Assembly (NCBI RefSeq): GCF_000719115.1
Contig: NZ_JOEA01000019.1
Coordinates: 62,001-126,000, forward strand
DNA: 64,000 nt
Source of the DNA: Lentzea albidocapillata
GTDB lineage: Bacteria > Actinomycetota > Actinomycetes > Mycobacteriales > Pseudonocardiaceae
Direction: 5' to 3'
Shown: piece after piece, positions 26,718 to 35,531 of the stretch
Layout: the number at the start of each line of letters is the position of its first letter
Position numbering within the stretch: the first letter of the stretch is position 1
Translations under genes and position numbers: made by a program
The notes under the pieces: generated by a model
Told to the model about the DNA's origin: nothing
Databases searched by the model: none
The model's input: only the letters and a program-made list of their open reading frames with translations

Positions 26718-29003
26718 TCAGCGGCGCTGCCCGCGGACCATCTTGACGAGCCCCTTCATCGACTCCTCCAGTCCGGAGCCGAACGGGTTGTCGTGCACCA
26801 GGTACGTCCACGTCGAGCTCGGGCGCTTCACCCCGGCGTCGGCGAGGTCGTAGCCGTCGTCGGTGATCTTGGCCGCCTCGTACTTCTCCGAGGTGCGCTC
26901 CCATGACTCCGGCACGATCTTGTTGAACGCCGGGATGGCCTCGCGGTGGAACTCGTCCAGTGGGTTCTGCCGGGCCAGCGCGCGCAGGTGGATGCCCTCG
27001 CGCAGGTCCGACAGGAACGTCAGGTGGTGCGTCCACAGGTCGTCGAGGAAGAACAGCGTGATCTTGCGGGCGGCGTCGGCGGCCACCTCGCCGGACACGC
27101 CTTCCTTCTCGCCGACCTTCTCGAACGCCGCGTCGGTACGCAACACGACGTCGCGGTGCTTGAGCAGGAGGTCGCGCTGGTGCTCGATCAGCTTGTTGTA
27201 GCGCCAGGTGTTGCGGTGGATCTCCAGGTTCACGCCCTCGGCCACGCGCTGGGCGTGCTCGAAGGTGTGCAGCAGGCCCTTGTCGTGCACCCGCCCGTCG
27301 TTGTCCACTTCGGACGGGTCCTCGGCGTCCGGTGCGTACTGGGTGATCAGCTCGTCCTGCATGGACGAGAAGAACACCGAGCCGCCGGGGTCGCCCTGAC
27401 GGCCCGCGCGGCCGCGCAGCTGGTCGTCCAGGCGTGACGACGAGTGGCGCCCGGAACCGATCACGTACAGGCCGCCGAGCTCGGCGATCCGGTCGTGGTC
27501 CTCGCCCTCGTGGCCACCGAGCCGGATGTCCGTACCGCGACCGGCCATCTGGGTCGAGACCGTGATGCGCTGGTACGAACCGGCGTCCGCGATGATCGAC
27601 GCCTCCTCGGCGTCGTTCTTCGCGTTGAGCACCACGCACTCGATGCCGGCGGCGCGCAGCTTGGAGGAGATCCGCTCCGACTCGGCGACGTCGAGCGTGC
27701 CGACGAGGATCGGGCGACCGGTCTCGTGAACGGTCTTGATCTCCTCGACGATCGCGTCTTCCTTCTGCTCCAGCGTCGCGTAGAGGCGGAAGTGCTCGTC
27801 CTCGCGGATGTTCTCCTTGTTCGGCGGGATCACGAGCACTTCCAGCTCGTAGAACTCCCGCAGCGTCTCGGCGACGGCGACGGCGGTACCGGTCATGCCG
27901 CAGCGCGTCGGGTAGCGCGACAGCAGCGCCTGCACCGTCATCGAGTCGAGGATCTCGCCCGACTCGGTCGTCTGGACGTTCTCCTTGGCCTCGACCGCGG
28001 CCTGCAGGCCGTCCGGCCACCGCTGCAGCTTCGCGACACGGCCACGCGTGTCGTTGATCAGATGCACCTTGCCGTCACGCACGATGTAGTCGACGTCGCG
28101 GTGCAGCAGCACCTGCGCGTGCAGCGCCACGTTCACCTTCGACAGCGTCGACGTGACGTGCTCCTGCGAGTACAGGTCGATCTCGCCGAGCGCCCGCTCG
28201 ACGGCCTCGGAGCCCGCACCCGTCAGGAAGACGTTGCGCTCCTCGTCGTCGATCTCGTAGTGCAGGTTCTGCCGCAGCCGCTTCACCAGGTCCGCGATGA
28301 CCGGGTCGGCCGCCTCCGAACTGGTCGAGCCGGCCAGCACGAGCGGCACGCGGGCCTCGTCGACGAGCACCGAGTCGGCCTCGTCGATGAGCGCGACCTC
28401 CGGCTCGGGCACGATCAGGTCGTCGGGGCTCGTGACGATCCGGTCGCGCAGGATGTCGAAGCCGATCTCGCTGACCGGCGCGTACGTGACCTCGCACTGG
28501 TAGGCCTCGCGGCGCTCCTCGGCCTTCGAGCTGCCGTTGATCCAGCCCGAGGTGACGTCGAGCAGCCCGTACAGCGGACCCATCCACTCCGCGTCGCGCT
28601 GGGCGAGGTAGTCGTTGACGCTGACCACGTGGACGCGCTTGCCCTTGATCGCGAACCCGGCCGCGGCCATGGCGCCCGCGAGCGTCTTGCCCTCACCGGT
28701 CGCCATCTCGACCACGAGCCCGCTGAGCAGGCCGAGCGCACCCAGCACCTGCACGTCGAACGGACGTTGCCCGATGGCCCGCTCGGCGGCCTCCCGCGTG
28801 AGGGCCACGAGCTCGGTGTCCGTGCTCTCCCCGCGCAGCTTCTTGGCGTGGGCCGTCAGCTCCTCATCGCTGAACGCCTTGAACGCGTCCGCGTGTTTTT
28901 CCACGTCCGCGAGCATTGCCTGGAACGGGGCGAGGTCGATTGAGCCCGGTTTCTGCGCGAACCTGCGCATCCGCTGCTTGAAGCGCGCCATGAGAGTGGT
29001 CAC
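26718..29003 (-). CDS. secA2: Accessory Sec translocase ATPase SecA2
   Basis: 761 residues, about 150 shorter than housekeeping SecA1 and without the C-terminal zinc-binding tail, as expected for actinobacterial SecA2. Motifs: MATGEGKTLAGAM (Walker A), VNDYLAQRD, LIDEADSVLVDEAR (DEAD), GMTGTAVAV, TQMAGRGTDIRLGG and RLDDQLRGRAGRQGDPG. It powers export of a small substrate set, in mycobacteria including proteins without signal peptides. No substrate or SecY2 gene lies next to it. ATG at 29003. Confidence 0.93.
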   Translation of the reverse strand: MTTLMARFKQRMRRFAQKPGSIDLAPFQAMLADVEKHADAFKAFSDEELTAHAKKLRGESTDTELVALTREAAERAIGQRPFDVQVLGALGLLSGLVVEMATGEGKTLAGAMAAAGFAIKGKRVHVVSVNDYLAQRDAEWMGPLYGLLDVTSGWINGSSKAEERREAYQCEVTYAPVSEIGFDILRDRIVTSPDDLIVPEPEVALIDEADSVLVDEARVPLVLAGSTSSEAADPVIADLVKRLRQNLHYEIDDEERNVFLTGAGSEAVERALGEIDLYSQEHVTSTLSKVNVALHAQVLLHRDVDYIVRDGKVHLINDTRGRVAKLQRWPDGLQAAVEAKENVQTTESGEILDSMTVQALLSRYPTRCGMTGTAVAVAETLREFYELEVLVIPPNKENIREDEHFRLYATLEQKEDAIVEEIKTVHETGRPILVGTLDVAESERISSKLRAAGIECVVLNAKNDAEEASIIADAGSYQRITVSTQMAGRGTDIRLGGHEGEDHDRIAELGGLYVIGSGRHSSSRLDDQLRGRAGRQGDPGGSVFFSSMQDELITQYAPDAEDPSEVDNDGRVHDKGLLHTFEHAQRVAEGVNLEIHRNTWRYNKLIEHQRDLLLKHRDVVLRTDAAFEKVGEKEGVSGEVAADAARKITLFFLDDLWTHHLTFLSDLREGIHLRALARQNPLDEFHREAIPAFNKIVPESWERTSEKYEAAKITDDGYDLADAGVKRPSSTWTYLVHDNPFGSGLEESMKGLVKMVRGQRR

Positions 29004-29050
29004 GACGCGCCAACGTACGGCATCGGCTCCAGGTTCCGCAGAGGTCTTGA

Positions 29051-29091
29051 CTGTGAAGGCCCGATTTGTCCGTTAGATCGGGCCTTCACAG
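29051..29091 (-). terminator. Perfect 15-bp stem hairpin after the MHS transporter
   Basis: CTGTGAAGGCCCGAT and ATCGGGCCTTCACAG are exact inverse complements around an 11-nt loop, located 8 bp past the transporter stop on the minus strand and upstream of secA2. It should end the carboxylase-transporter transcript; there is no U-run, as often in actinobacteria. Confidence 0.7.
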
Positions 29092-29098
29092 CCTCTGA

Positions 29099-30400
29099 TC
29101 AGGCCCGTTCCGGCCGGTGCGTCTCCGGCAACCTGAACACCGACACCAACGTGAACAGCCCCATGACCAGCAGGAACGCCGACACGGACATCGAAGTCCC
29201 GGTCGCGCCGAGCAGCGCCGTCATGACGAACGGCGTGCCACCGCTGACCAGGATCGACGCCAGTTGGTACGCGAGAGAAGCACCCGAGTACCGCACATGC
29301 GCCTCGAACAGTTCACCCAGGTAGGCGGCGATCGGCCCGTACACGAGAGAGGACGCGATGCCTCCGACCGTGTTCGCGACGAACAGCAACAGCAGCGAGG
29401 CCGTGTCCACGAGCAGGAAGTACGGGAACGCCCACACGATCATGCCGATGGTGCCCGCGATGATCAGCGGACGGCGCCCGAGGCGGTCCGAAGCGTGTCC
29501 GGCCCAGAGGATGACCGGGATGCTCACGAGCGACGACAGCATGCTGACGACCAGCACCGACTCGCGGGCCAGGCCGAGCGTGGTGGTCGCGTAGGACAGG
29601 ACGCCCGCGATCGACACGTAGAAGATCGCGTTGGACGCGAACATCAGGCCGGCGCCGAGCAGGATCGGCTTGCGATGGGTCCGCAGAGCCTCCTTGAGCG
29701 GTGCCTGCGCCACGACCGGCCCCGACGCACGGCGCTGCTGCAGCTCACGGAAGACCGGGCTGTCCTCGACCTTGAGCTGGATGAACAGCACCACGGGGAA
29801 GAGGAGCGCGCTCGCGAGGAACGGCACGCGCCAGCCCCACGACGCGAACGCCTCAGGCGAGAGAGACGTCGTGGCGCTGATGAAGGCAACGTTGCCCAGC
29901 AGCACGCCGATCGGAACGCCGGCCTGGCCGAACGTGCCCGCGAAGCCGCGTTTCTTCGGCCCCGCGGTCTCGGTCAGCAGCAGGACCACGCCGCCCCACT
30001 GCCCACCGACCGCGATGCCCTGCAGGAAGCGCAGCAGCACCAGCAGGATCGGCGCGCCGACGCCGATGGACGCCGTCGTGGGCAGCAGGCCGATGAGGAA
30101 CGTCGCCGCCGCCATCAGGCCGAGGCAGACGACCAGTGCCGGCTTGCGGCCGACCTTGTCGCCGAAGTGCCCGAAGACCAGGCCGCCGATCGGGCGCGCG
30201 ATGAAGCCCGCCCAGAACGTGCTGAACGACAGGAGCAACGCCACGATCGGCGTCGCCTCGGGGAAGAACAGTTTCGGGAACACCAATGCCGCGGCGGTCG
30301 CGTAGATGAAGAAGTCGTACCACTCAAGACTCGAACCGACGAGCCCGGCTGCCATGAGCCGACGTAAGGTCTTCTGTTCCGCAGGGGCGACGCTGACCAC
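29099..30400 (-). CDS. MHS-type MFS transporter
   Basis: 433 residues, 12 predicted spans. VGSSLEWYDFFIYATAAAL and GHFGDKVGRKPALV identify the metabolite:H+ symporter family. GTG start at 30400 with GAGGAG upstream, only 9 bp after the acyl-CoA carboxylase stop, so the two are one operon under the TetR palindrome at 33486. It probably imports the carboxylic acid whose CoA ester is degraded by the regulon (inference). Confidence 0.86.
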   Translation of the reverse strand: MVSVAPAEQKTLRRLMAAGLVGSSLEWYDFFIYATAAALVFPKLFFPEATPIVALLLSFSTFWAGFIARPIGGLVFGHFGDKVGRKPALVVCLGLMAAATFLIGLLPTTASIGVGAPILLVLLRFLQGIAVGGQWGGVVLLLTETAGPKKRGFAGTFGQAGVPIGVLLGNVAFISATTSLSPEAFASWGWRVPFLASALLFPVVLFIQLKVEDSPVFRELQQRRASGPVVAQAPLKEALRTHRKPILLGAGLMFASNAIFYVSIAGVLSYATTTLGLARESVLVVSMLSSLVSIPVILWAGHASDRLGRRPLIIAGTIGMIVWAFPYFLLVDTASLLLLFVANTVGGIASSLVYGPIAAYLGELFEAHVRYSGASLAYQLASILVSGGTPFVMTALLGATGTSMSVSAFLLVMGLFTLVSVFRLPETHRPERA

Positions 30401-30409
30401 GGATTCTCC

Positions 30410-33400
30410 TCACCACGTGTCGATGAACGGGCGTTTCTTCCCTTGTGAGCGGGAAGTTGCGGGGGCCAGCGCCGTGGCGATCCAGCGGCGCGTGTCGGCC
30501 GGGTCGATCACGTCGTCGATCTCGAAGACCGAGGCGACGTTGAGGGCTTTGCCGTGCTCGTAGGCCATCGCGACCATCTGGTCGTAGCGCTGCCGGCGCT
30601 CGTCCGGGTCCGCGATGGCGTCGAGCTCTTTCCGGAAGCCGAGTTTGATGGCGCCTTCGAGGCCCATCGGGCCGAACTCGCCAGTGGGCCACGAGATCGC
30701 GAACTGCGGAACCTTCAGGCTGCCCGCCGCCATGGCCTGCGCGCCGAGGCCGTACGCCTTGCGCAGGATCACGAGTCCGAAGGGGACGGTGAGGTTGGCG
30801 CCCGTCACGACCATGCGGGTGAGGTGGCGGACGGTGGCGGTGCGTTCGGCGTCCGGGCCGACCATGAACCCCGGGGTGTCGCACAGGGAGACGACCGGGA
30901 TGTCGAACGCGTCGGCCAGCTGCAGGAAGCGGGCGCACTTGTCGGCGGCGTCGGCGTCGATCGCCCCGCCGAGGACGTTCGGGTCGTTGGCGATCAGGGC
31001 GATGGGACGGCCTTCGATCCGGACCAGTGCGGTGACGATGGCCTTGCCGAAGCCCTGGCGGAGTTCGAGGACGCTGCCGGTGTCGGCGAGGGTGGTGATG
31101 AGCGCGCGGATGTCGTAGGCGCGCAGGCGGTTCTCGGGGATGGCGTGGCGGAGGAGGCGCTGGTCCGCGCAGTTCCACGATCCGAAATTGTCGGTGCTGT
31201 CTGGGAGAATTGTTTTTAGGGGTTCCCCCGAGGGCGCGGGCGAAGGCTGCGCATTCGGCGAGGGGACGCCTGCGTGAGCCTGGGGGCCTGCGTGAGCTTG
31301 GGCGCCTGCGGAGACCTGGGCGCCTGCGGGAGCCTGGAAGTACGAGAGGTACTTCTTCGCGACGGCGACCGCTTCCTCCTCCGACGCCACCGCGATGTCC
31401 ACCACGCCGTTGGGCACCTGCACGTCCAACGAGCCGATGTCCTCGGGCCGGAACGTGCCGAGCCCGCCGCCCTCGATCATCGCCGGGCCGCCCATGCCGA
31501 TGTTCGCGCCCTCGACCGCGATGATCACGTCGCATGTGCCCAGCAGCACCGCGTTGCCCGCGAAGCACCGCCCGGCTACCACGCCGACCAACGGCACCTG
31601 CCCGCTCAGCCGCGCGAACGCGTGGAACGAGCCGCAGTCCAGGCCGCTGACCATGCTGTGGTCGGTGTCGCCGGGCCGTCCGCCACCACCTTCGGCGAAC
31701 AGCACCACCGGCAGGTTCTCCTGCTGTGCCAGGGCGAACAGCCGGTCCTTCTTCTGATGGTTGCGCATGCCCTGAGTGCCGGCCAGTACGGCGTAGTCGT
31801 AGGACATCGCCACGACCCGTTGGCCGTTCACGACGCCGATGCCGGCCACCATGCCGTCCGCGGGCGTGCGTTCGATCAGGTCCTCAAGCGACCGGCGCTG
31901 GCGCTGGGCGGCGATCGCGAGGCCGCCGTACTCGACGAAGGAAGTGCAGAGATCCGCGATGTTCTCGCGGGCGGTTCGTCCACCCCGGGCGTGCCGGCGT
32001 GCGGCGGCTTCGGGCCGGTCGAAGTCGTGGCGCGCCAGCACTTCCGCCAGATCCGGCCGGACGTGCTCCAGATCCACCTCGGCAACGTCCTCATCGGACT
32101 CGCCGGCCCCGGAGGCCAGCACCTGGCCCTCGGTCACGGTGTCGCCCACCGACACCAGCACGTCGCCGGACACCCGCACGACGTGCTGCATCTTCATCGC
32201 TTCCAGCACGACGGAACCGGGATCGACGGCGACCACCGTGCCCGCCAGCGGCGCCCGCATGCCCGACACCGGCTCCTCGGCCACGAAGTCGGTGGTCGCA
32301 CCGACGATGTCCTGGTCCAGCAGGGTATGAAGGAACTCCAGGTTCGTGGCGACGCCCTCGACCCGGAACTCGCGCAACGCCCGCCGCGCCCGGTTCAGGG
32401 CGACGTCCAGGTCCTCGCCGTGCACCACGAGCTTCGCGAGCAGCCCGTCGTACCGCGTGCCGACCCGGTAGCCGACGTACCCGTGCGTGTCGACGCGGAC
32501 GCCGGGCCCGGCCGGCAGCCCGAACGACGACAACACGCCGCCCGAAGTCTGGTTCACGCGCACCTGCACGGCCGCGCCGCGGTCGTGGGGCGTGAAGTCC
32601 ACGTCGCCGCCCCAGGCGAGCAGCAGCTGGGTGCGCACGAGGTCCACTCCGGACACCATCTCGGTCACCGTGTGCTCGACCTGCAGCCGCGGGTTGACCT
32701 CCAGGAACGCGAACGAGTCCCCGGACACCAGGAACTCCACCGTGCCGACGCCCTGGTAGTCCACGGCCGAGGCGATGGCCATGGCCGACGAGTGCAGAGC
32801 TTTGCGCAGCAACGGGTCCAGCAGGGGAGCGGGCGCGATCTCCACGACCTTCTGGTGCCGCAGCTGCAGCGAGCAGTCGCGGTCGCCGATCACGGAGGTC
32901 CCGACGAGCTGCACCTCGATGTGCCGGGCGGAGGGCATCAGCCGTTCGAAGTAGACGTCGCCCACCCCGAACGCCGCCAGCGCCTCCGCCCGGCACGCCT
33001 CGACCGCACTGTCGAGGTCCTCGGGCCGCAACACGGCCCGCATGCCCTTGCCGCCACCCCCGGCGACCGCCTTCACCATCACCGGGAACTTGCCGGGCGC
33101 CGCGTCCAGCACCGGAATCCCCAGCGAGGCCGCCAGTTCCCGTGCTCGCCGCTTGTCACCGAGCAGTTCCAGAATGTCAGCGGACGGCCCGACGAACGCC
33201 AGCCCGCGCTCCGAACACGCCCGAGCGAACGCGGCGTTCTCGGACAGGAATCCCCACCCCGGATGCACGGCCTGGCACCCCTCGGCAGCGTCCAGCAGTT
33301 GATCTATGTCGAGGTACGGCGACGGCCCACGCAGCGCCACCGCGCGGTCCGCGAGGGTCACGGGGAGTGAGGAAGCGTCGTCCTCCGCATACACCGCCAC

Positions 33401-33475
33401 GGTGCGTATCCCCAGGTCAGCAGCTGCGCGCAGGACGCGGACAGCCACCTCACCCCGGTTGGCGACGAGCAGCAC
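30410..33475 (-). CDS. Fused biotin-dependent acyl-CoA carboxylase (BC-BCCP-CT)
   Basis: 1021 residues from the GTG at 33475, chosen because AGGAGG sits six bases upstream and the protein then starts at the canonical LLVANRGEVAVRV. Order: biotin carboxylase/ATP-grasp (about 1-400; AVAGGGGKGMRAV, VNPRLQVEHTVTE), biotin carrier with EAMKMQHVV (biotinyl Lys428), then carboxyltransferase N- and C-halves (GGGRPGDTDHSM; FLQLADAFDIPVVSLCDTPG). All three functions lie on one chain. Substrate could be acetyl-, propionyl-, methylcrotonyl- or geranyl-type acyl-CoA; the flanking beta-oxidation genes favour a branched acyl-CoA (inference). A hexapeptide repeat interrupts the carboxyltransferase linker. 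Confidence 0.87.
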   Translation of the reverse strand: MLLVANRGEVAVRVLRAAADLGIRTVAVYAEDDASSLPVTLADRAVALRGPSPYLDIDQLLDAAEGCQAVHPGWGFLSENAAFARACSERGLAFVGPSADILELLGDKRRARELAASLGIPVLDAAPGKFPVMVKAVAGGGGKGMRAVLRPEDLDSAVEACRAEALAAFGVGDVYFERLMPSARHIEVQLVGTSVIGDRDCSLQLRHQKVVEIAPAPLLDPLLRKALHSSAMAIASAVDYQGVGTVEFLVSGDSFAFLEVNPRLQVEHTVTEMVSGVDLVRTQLLLAWGGDVDFTPHDRGAAVQVRVNQTSGGVLSSFGLPAGPGVRVDTHGYVGYRVGTRYDGLLAKLVVHGEDLDVALNRARRALREFRVEGVATNLEFLHTLLDQDIVGATTDFVAEEPVSGMRAPLAGTVVAVDPGSVVLEAMKMQHVVRVSGDVLVSVGDTVTEGQVLASGAGESDEDVAEVDLEHVRPDLAEVLARHDFDRPEAAARRHARGGRTARENIADLCTSFVEYGGLAIAAQRQRRSLEDLIERTPADGMVAGIGVVNGQRVVAMSYDYAVLAGTQGMRNHQKKDRLFALAQQENLPVVLFAEGGGGRPGDTDHSMVSGLDCGSFHAFARLSGQVPLVGVVAGRCFAGNAVLLGTCDVIIAVEGANIGMGGPAMIEGGGLGTFRPEDIGSLDVQVPNGVVDIAVASEEEAVAVAKKYLSYFQAPAGAQVSAGAQAHAGPQAHAGVPSPNAQPSPAPSGEPLKTILPDSTDNFGSWNCADQRLLRHAIPENRLRAYDIRALITTLADTGSVLELRQGFGKAIVTALVRIEGRPIALIANDPNVLGGAIDADAADKCARFLQLADAFDIPVVSLCDTPGFMVGPDAERTATVRHLTRMVVTGANLTVPFGLVILRKAYGLGAQAMAAGSLKVPQFAISWPTGEFGPMGLEGAIKLGFRKELDAIADPDERRQRYDQMVAMAYEHGKALNVASVFEIDDVIDPADTRRWIATALAPATSRSQGKKRPFIDTW
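31268..31339 (-). repeat. In-frame minisatellite, four 18-bp units
   Basis: Four adjacent 18-bp units (31268-31285, 31286-31303, 31304-31321, 31322-31339) of the type GCCTGCGTGAGCCTGGGG, two to five differences between neighbours. Read on the minus strand they encode QAPAGA/QVSAGA/QAHAGP/QAHAGV hexapeptides in the linker between the two carboxyltransferase halves. Unit number could vary between strains. Confidence 0.8.
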
Positions 33476-33485
33476 GGGCAACCTC

Positions 33486-33501
33486 CTGAGCGACCGCTTA
33501 G
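33486..33501. promoter_or_regulatory. TetR-type palindrome CTGAGCG-AC-CGCTTAG before the carboxylase
   Basis: Sixteen bp, arms of 7 bp with one mismatch. It overlaps two bases of the carboxylase ribosome-binding site (33482-33487), so a bound repressor could block the promoter or the nascent leader. Same motif as at 35485, 35503 and 45338. Confidence 0.65.
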
Positions 33502-33653
33502 TATGTGACGGCGGTCGCATGTTGCCATCTGAAGTCAACGGAAGTCCATACGGAACCGATCGGGGTACTGAGGCGTCAACGGAACACTTCGCCGCAAACG
33601 GGCGATCCAGTTGGCAGACTCCCCGCAAACAGCAAGGGCTTCAGGAGGCCGCA

Positions 33654-34433
33654 GTGGTGTTCAAAAGGATGATGCGCGCGTTCGGCGTGGGCGGCCCGAC
33701 TGTCGACACGGTCCTGACCAACCCCAACGTCAGGCCCGGCGAGGTGCTGTCCGGCGAGGTGCGCATCGCCGGCGGCGACCACCCGGCCGAGATCGACCAC
33801 GTCACGCTCGCGCTGCTCACCCGCGTCGAGGTCGAGAGCGGCGACAACGAGTACAACACCAACATGGAGTTCCACAAGTTCTCCGTGGGCCAGCGGATCA
33901 TGGCCCAGCCGCACCAGAACCTCTCGCTGCCGTTCCAGGTGCCGGTGCCGTTCGAGTGCCCGCTCAACGTCGTGGGCGGCATGCAGCTCAACGGCATGCA
34001 GCTGGGCCTGCGCACCGAGCTTGAGGTGCGCGGCGCCGTCGACCCCGGTGACCTCGACCCGATCTGGGTGCACCCGCTGGCGTCGCAGGACGCCGTGCTC
34101 CAGGCGTTCGGGCAGATGGGCTTCCGCTTCACCAAGGCGGACAACGAGCGCGGCCGCATCCACGGCGTGCCGCAGCAGCTGCCGTTCTACCAGGAGATCG
34201 AGTTCTACCCGCCGCCGCAGTTCGCGGGCCGCGTCAAGCAGGTCGAACTGACGTTCGTCACGACGCCGGGCGAGCTGCACGTGGTCCTGGAGGCCGACAA
34301 GCGCGCCGGGCTGCTCCGTGCGGGCGGCGACGCGTACGGCCGTTTCGCCATGTCACACCAGCAGGCCGTCGGCACCGACTGGACCGCGACGATCAACCAG
34401 TGGATGTCGCAGGTCTCCGGCAGCCGCTGGTAG
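33654..34433 (+). CDS. Sporulation-control protein Spo0M family (arrestin-like)
   Basis: 259 residues; GTG starts at 33654 or 33657, both suited to AGGAGG at 33643-33648. N-terminal FKRMMRAFGVGGPTVDTVL and PGEVLSGEVRIAGGDHPAEID are the SpoOM signature, and the beta-rich remainder fits the arrestin-like fold. In Bacillus Spo0M influences the Spo0 phosphorelay and cytoskeleton; the actinobacterial role is unknown. Stands alone, divergent from the carboxylase operon. Confidence 0.87.
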   Translation: MVFKRMMRAFGVGGPTVDTVLTNPNVRPGEVLSGEVRIAGGDHPAEIDHVTLALLTRVEVESGDNEYNTNMEFHKFSVGQRIMAQPHQNLSLPFQVPVPFECPLNVVGGMQLNGMQLGLRTELEVRGAVDPGDLDPIWVHPLASQDAVLQAFGQMGFRFTKADNERGRIHGVPQQLPFYQEIEFYPPPQFAGRVKQVELTFVTTPGELHVVLEADKRAGLLRAGGDAYGRFAMSHQQAVGTDWTATINQWMSQVSGSRW

Positions 34434-34513
34434 TCATCGGCACCCGGGCGGGTACCGCTCGCCGATCTCGAGCTGCGGATCTTGCCGGGTGACGGGATGA
34501 TTTTCTCCGAGAT

Positions 34514-34530
34514 CCCCGAGTGCATCGGGG
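34514..34530 (+). terminator. Short hairpin after spo0M-like gene
   Basis: CCCCGA / TCGGGG stem with a 5-nt loop, 80 bp after the spo0M-like stop and 20 bp before the GlsB-like start. Terminator or leader element; too short to decide. Confidence 0.35.
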
Positions 34531-34550
34531 TGTAGCGGTAGGAGGCGACC

Positions 34551-34823
34551 GTGACCATCGAGAGCATCATCGGCGCGCTCATCATCGGCCTGATCCTGGG
34601 CTTGCTCGGGAAGCTGTTCGCACCGGGCAAGCAGGCCATTCCGATCTGGCTGACGCTGCTGGTCGGCATCGCGGCGGCGTTCATCGGGACGTGGATCGCG
34701 CGACTGCTCGGCGTGCAGGACACGCCGGGCATCGACTGGATCGAGGTGATCATCCAGATCGTCGTCGCGGCGGTCGGTGTTTCGGTCGTGGCAGGCATGT
34801 ACGGCAGGAAGTCGGTCAGCTAG
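34551..34823 (+). CDS. GlsB/YeaQ/YmgE family stress-response membrane protein
   Basis: 90 residues with three hydrophobic segments (about 5-22, 31-50, 65-84). GTG start with TAGGAGG seven bases upstream. IGALIIGLILGLLGKLFAPGKQ is the transglycosylase-associated/GlsB signature. These small proteins are induced by general or alkaline stress in various bacteria; mechanism unknown. The 3' end overlaps the convergent TetR gene by 8 nt. Confidence 0.88.
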   Translation: MTIESIIGALIIGLILGLLGKLFAPGKQAIPIWLTLLVGIAAAFIGTWIARLLGVQDTPGIDWIEVIIQIVVAAVGVSVVAGMYGRKSVS

Positions 34824-35439
34824 CCGGACGGACCATCCTGAGGACGAGGTCGGCGTACATCGCGCCGATCTCGTCCGGGGTCCGCCTGCCGCTCGGCTGG
34901 TACCAGCGCGCGACGTCGATGCACAGCGACAGCACGGCCAGGGTCGCGCCCTTGAGGTCGGGGACGTCGAACACGCCCTCCTCGATGCCGTCCGCGATGT
35001 AGGACCGCATCCGCTGTTCGATCTGCCGGCGCAGCTCCGCCACCTCCGCGTGGTGTTCCGGGGAGAGCGCGCCGAGCTCGTACTGCACCACCCGCGCCGT
35101 CGTGTGGAACGCCGCGTGCCAGCCCGCGAACGCCGCTACCGCGTTCCTCAGCCGCTGCACCGCGCCGTCGCCCTGGATACTCGACAGCAGCGCCAGCGAC
35201 GTCTCGTGGCCGACGAGCGAGATGTTGAAGAGAAGCTCTTCTTTGGACCGGTAGTGGATGTACACGGCCGCGGGGGACATTCCGGCCAGCGAAGCGATGT
35301 CACGGGTCGTCGTGGCGTGGTATCCCTTGCCTGCGAACGCCTGGACGGCGGCGATGAGCATCCGGCGGGCGGCGTCCGGGGTCACGGCGCGCCAGGTCTC
35401 GTCGAGCAGTGAGAACCCGTCCAGTCCGGTCGTCGTCAT
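34816..35439 (-). CDS. TetR family repressor of the acyl-CoA regulon
   Basis: 207 residues. The helix-turn-helix (TTRDIASLAGMSPAAVYIHY then RSKEELL) is at about residues 35-70; the rest is a TetR ligand domain. Divergent from the acyl-CoA dehydrogenase gene, with two palindromes of the type CTAAGCG-NN-CGCTTAG in the shared promoter, hence probable autorepressor. The same palindrome occurs before the carboxylase and the SDR-MaoC operons, making this the likely regulator of all three; the ligand is presumably an acyl-CoA intermediate (inference). A TACTAT -10-like box on the minus strand lies at 35472-35477. Confidence 0.85.
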   Translation of the reverse strand: MTTTGLDGFSLLDETWRAVTPDAARRMLIAAVQAFAGKGYHATTTRDIASLAGMSPAAVYIHYRSKEELLFNISLVGHETSLALLSSIQGDGAVQRLRNAVAAFAGWHAAFHTTARVVQYELGALSPEHHAEVAELRRQIEQRMRSYIADGIEEGVFDVPDLKGATLAVLSLCIDVARWYQPSGRRTPDEIGAMYADLVLRMVRPAS

Positions 35440-35484
35440 CGGGCCGCTCCTCGCGTGTTGACAGGTGATGGATAGTACTGCACG

Positions 35485-35500
35485 CTAAGCGGGCGCTTAG
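35485..35500. promoter_or_regulatory. TetR operator, perfect palindrome CTAAGCG-GG-CGCTTAG
   Basis: Two exact 7-bp arms around GG, 46 bp before the TetR start and 32 bp before the acyl-CoA dehydrogenase start. Its centre is 18 bp from the centre of the next palindrome, so two dimers could sit on neighbouring turns. Confidence 0.75.
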
Positions 35501-35502
35501 CT

Positions 35503-35518
35503 CTAAGCAACCGCTTAG
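35503..35518. promoter_or_regulatory. TetR operator, near-perfect CTAAGCA-AC-CGCTTAG
   Basis: Second copy with one arm mismatch. It ends three bases before the GGAGG that serves the acyl-CoA dehydrogenase, so occupancy would block that gene directly. Confidence 0.7.
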
Positions 35519-35531
35519 TATGGAGGTAGTC

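Noticed and set aside
31268..31339. Tandem 18-bp repeats as a CRISPR array
   Set aside because: Units are directly adjacent without spacers, in phase with the carboxylase frame and encode a hexapeptide repeat.
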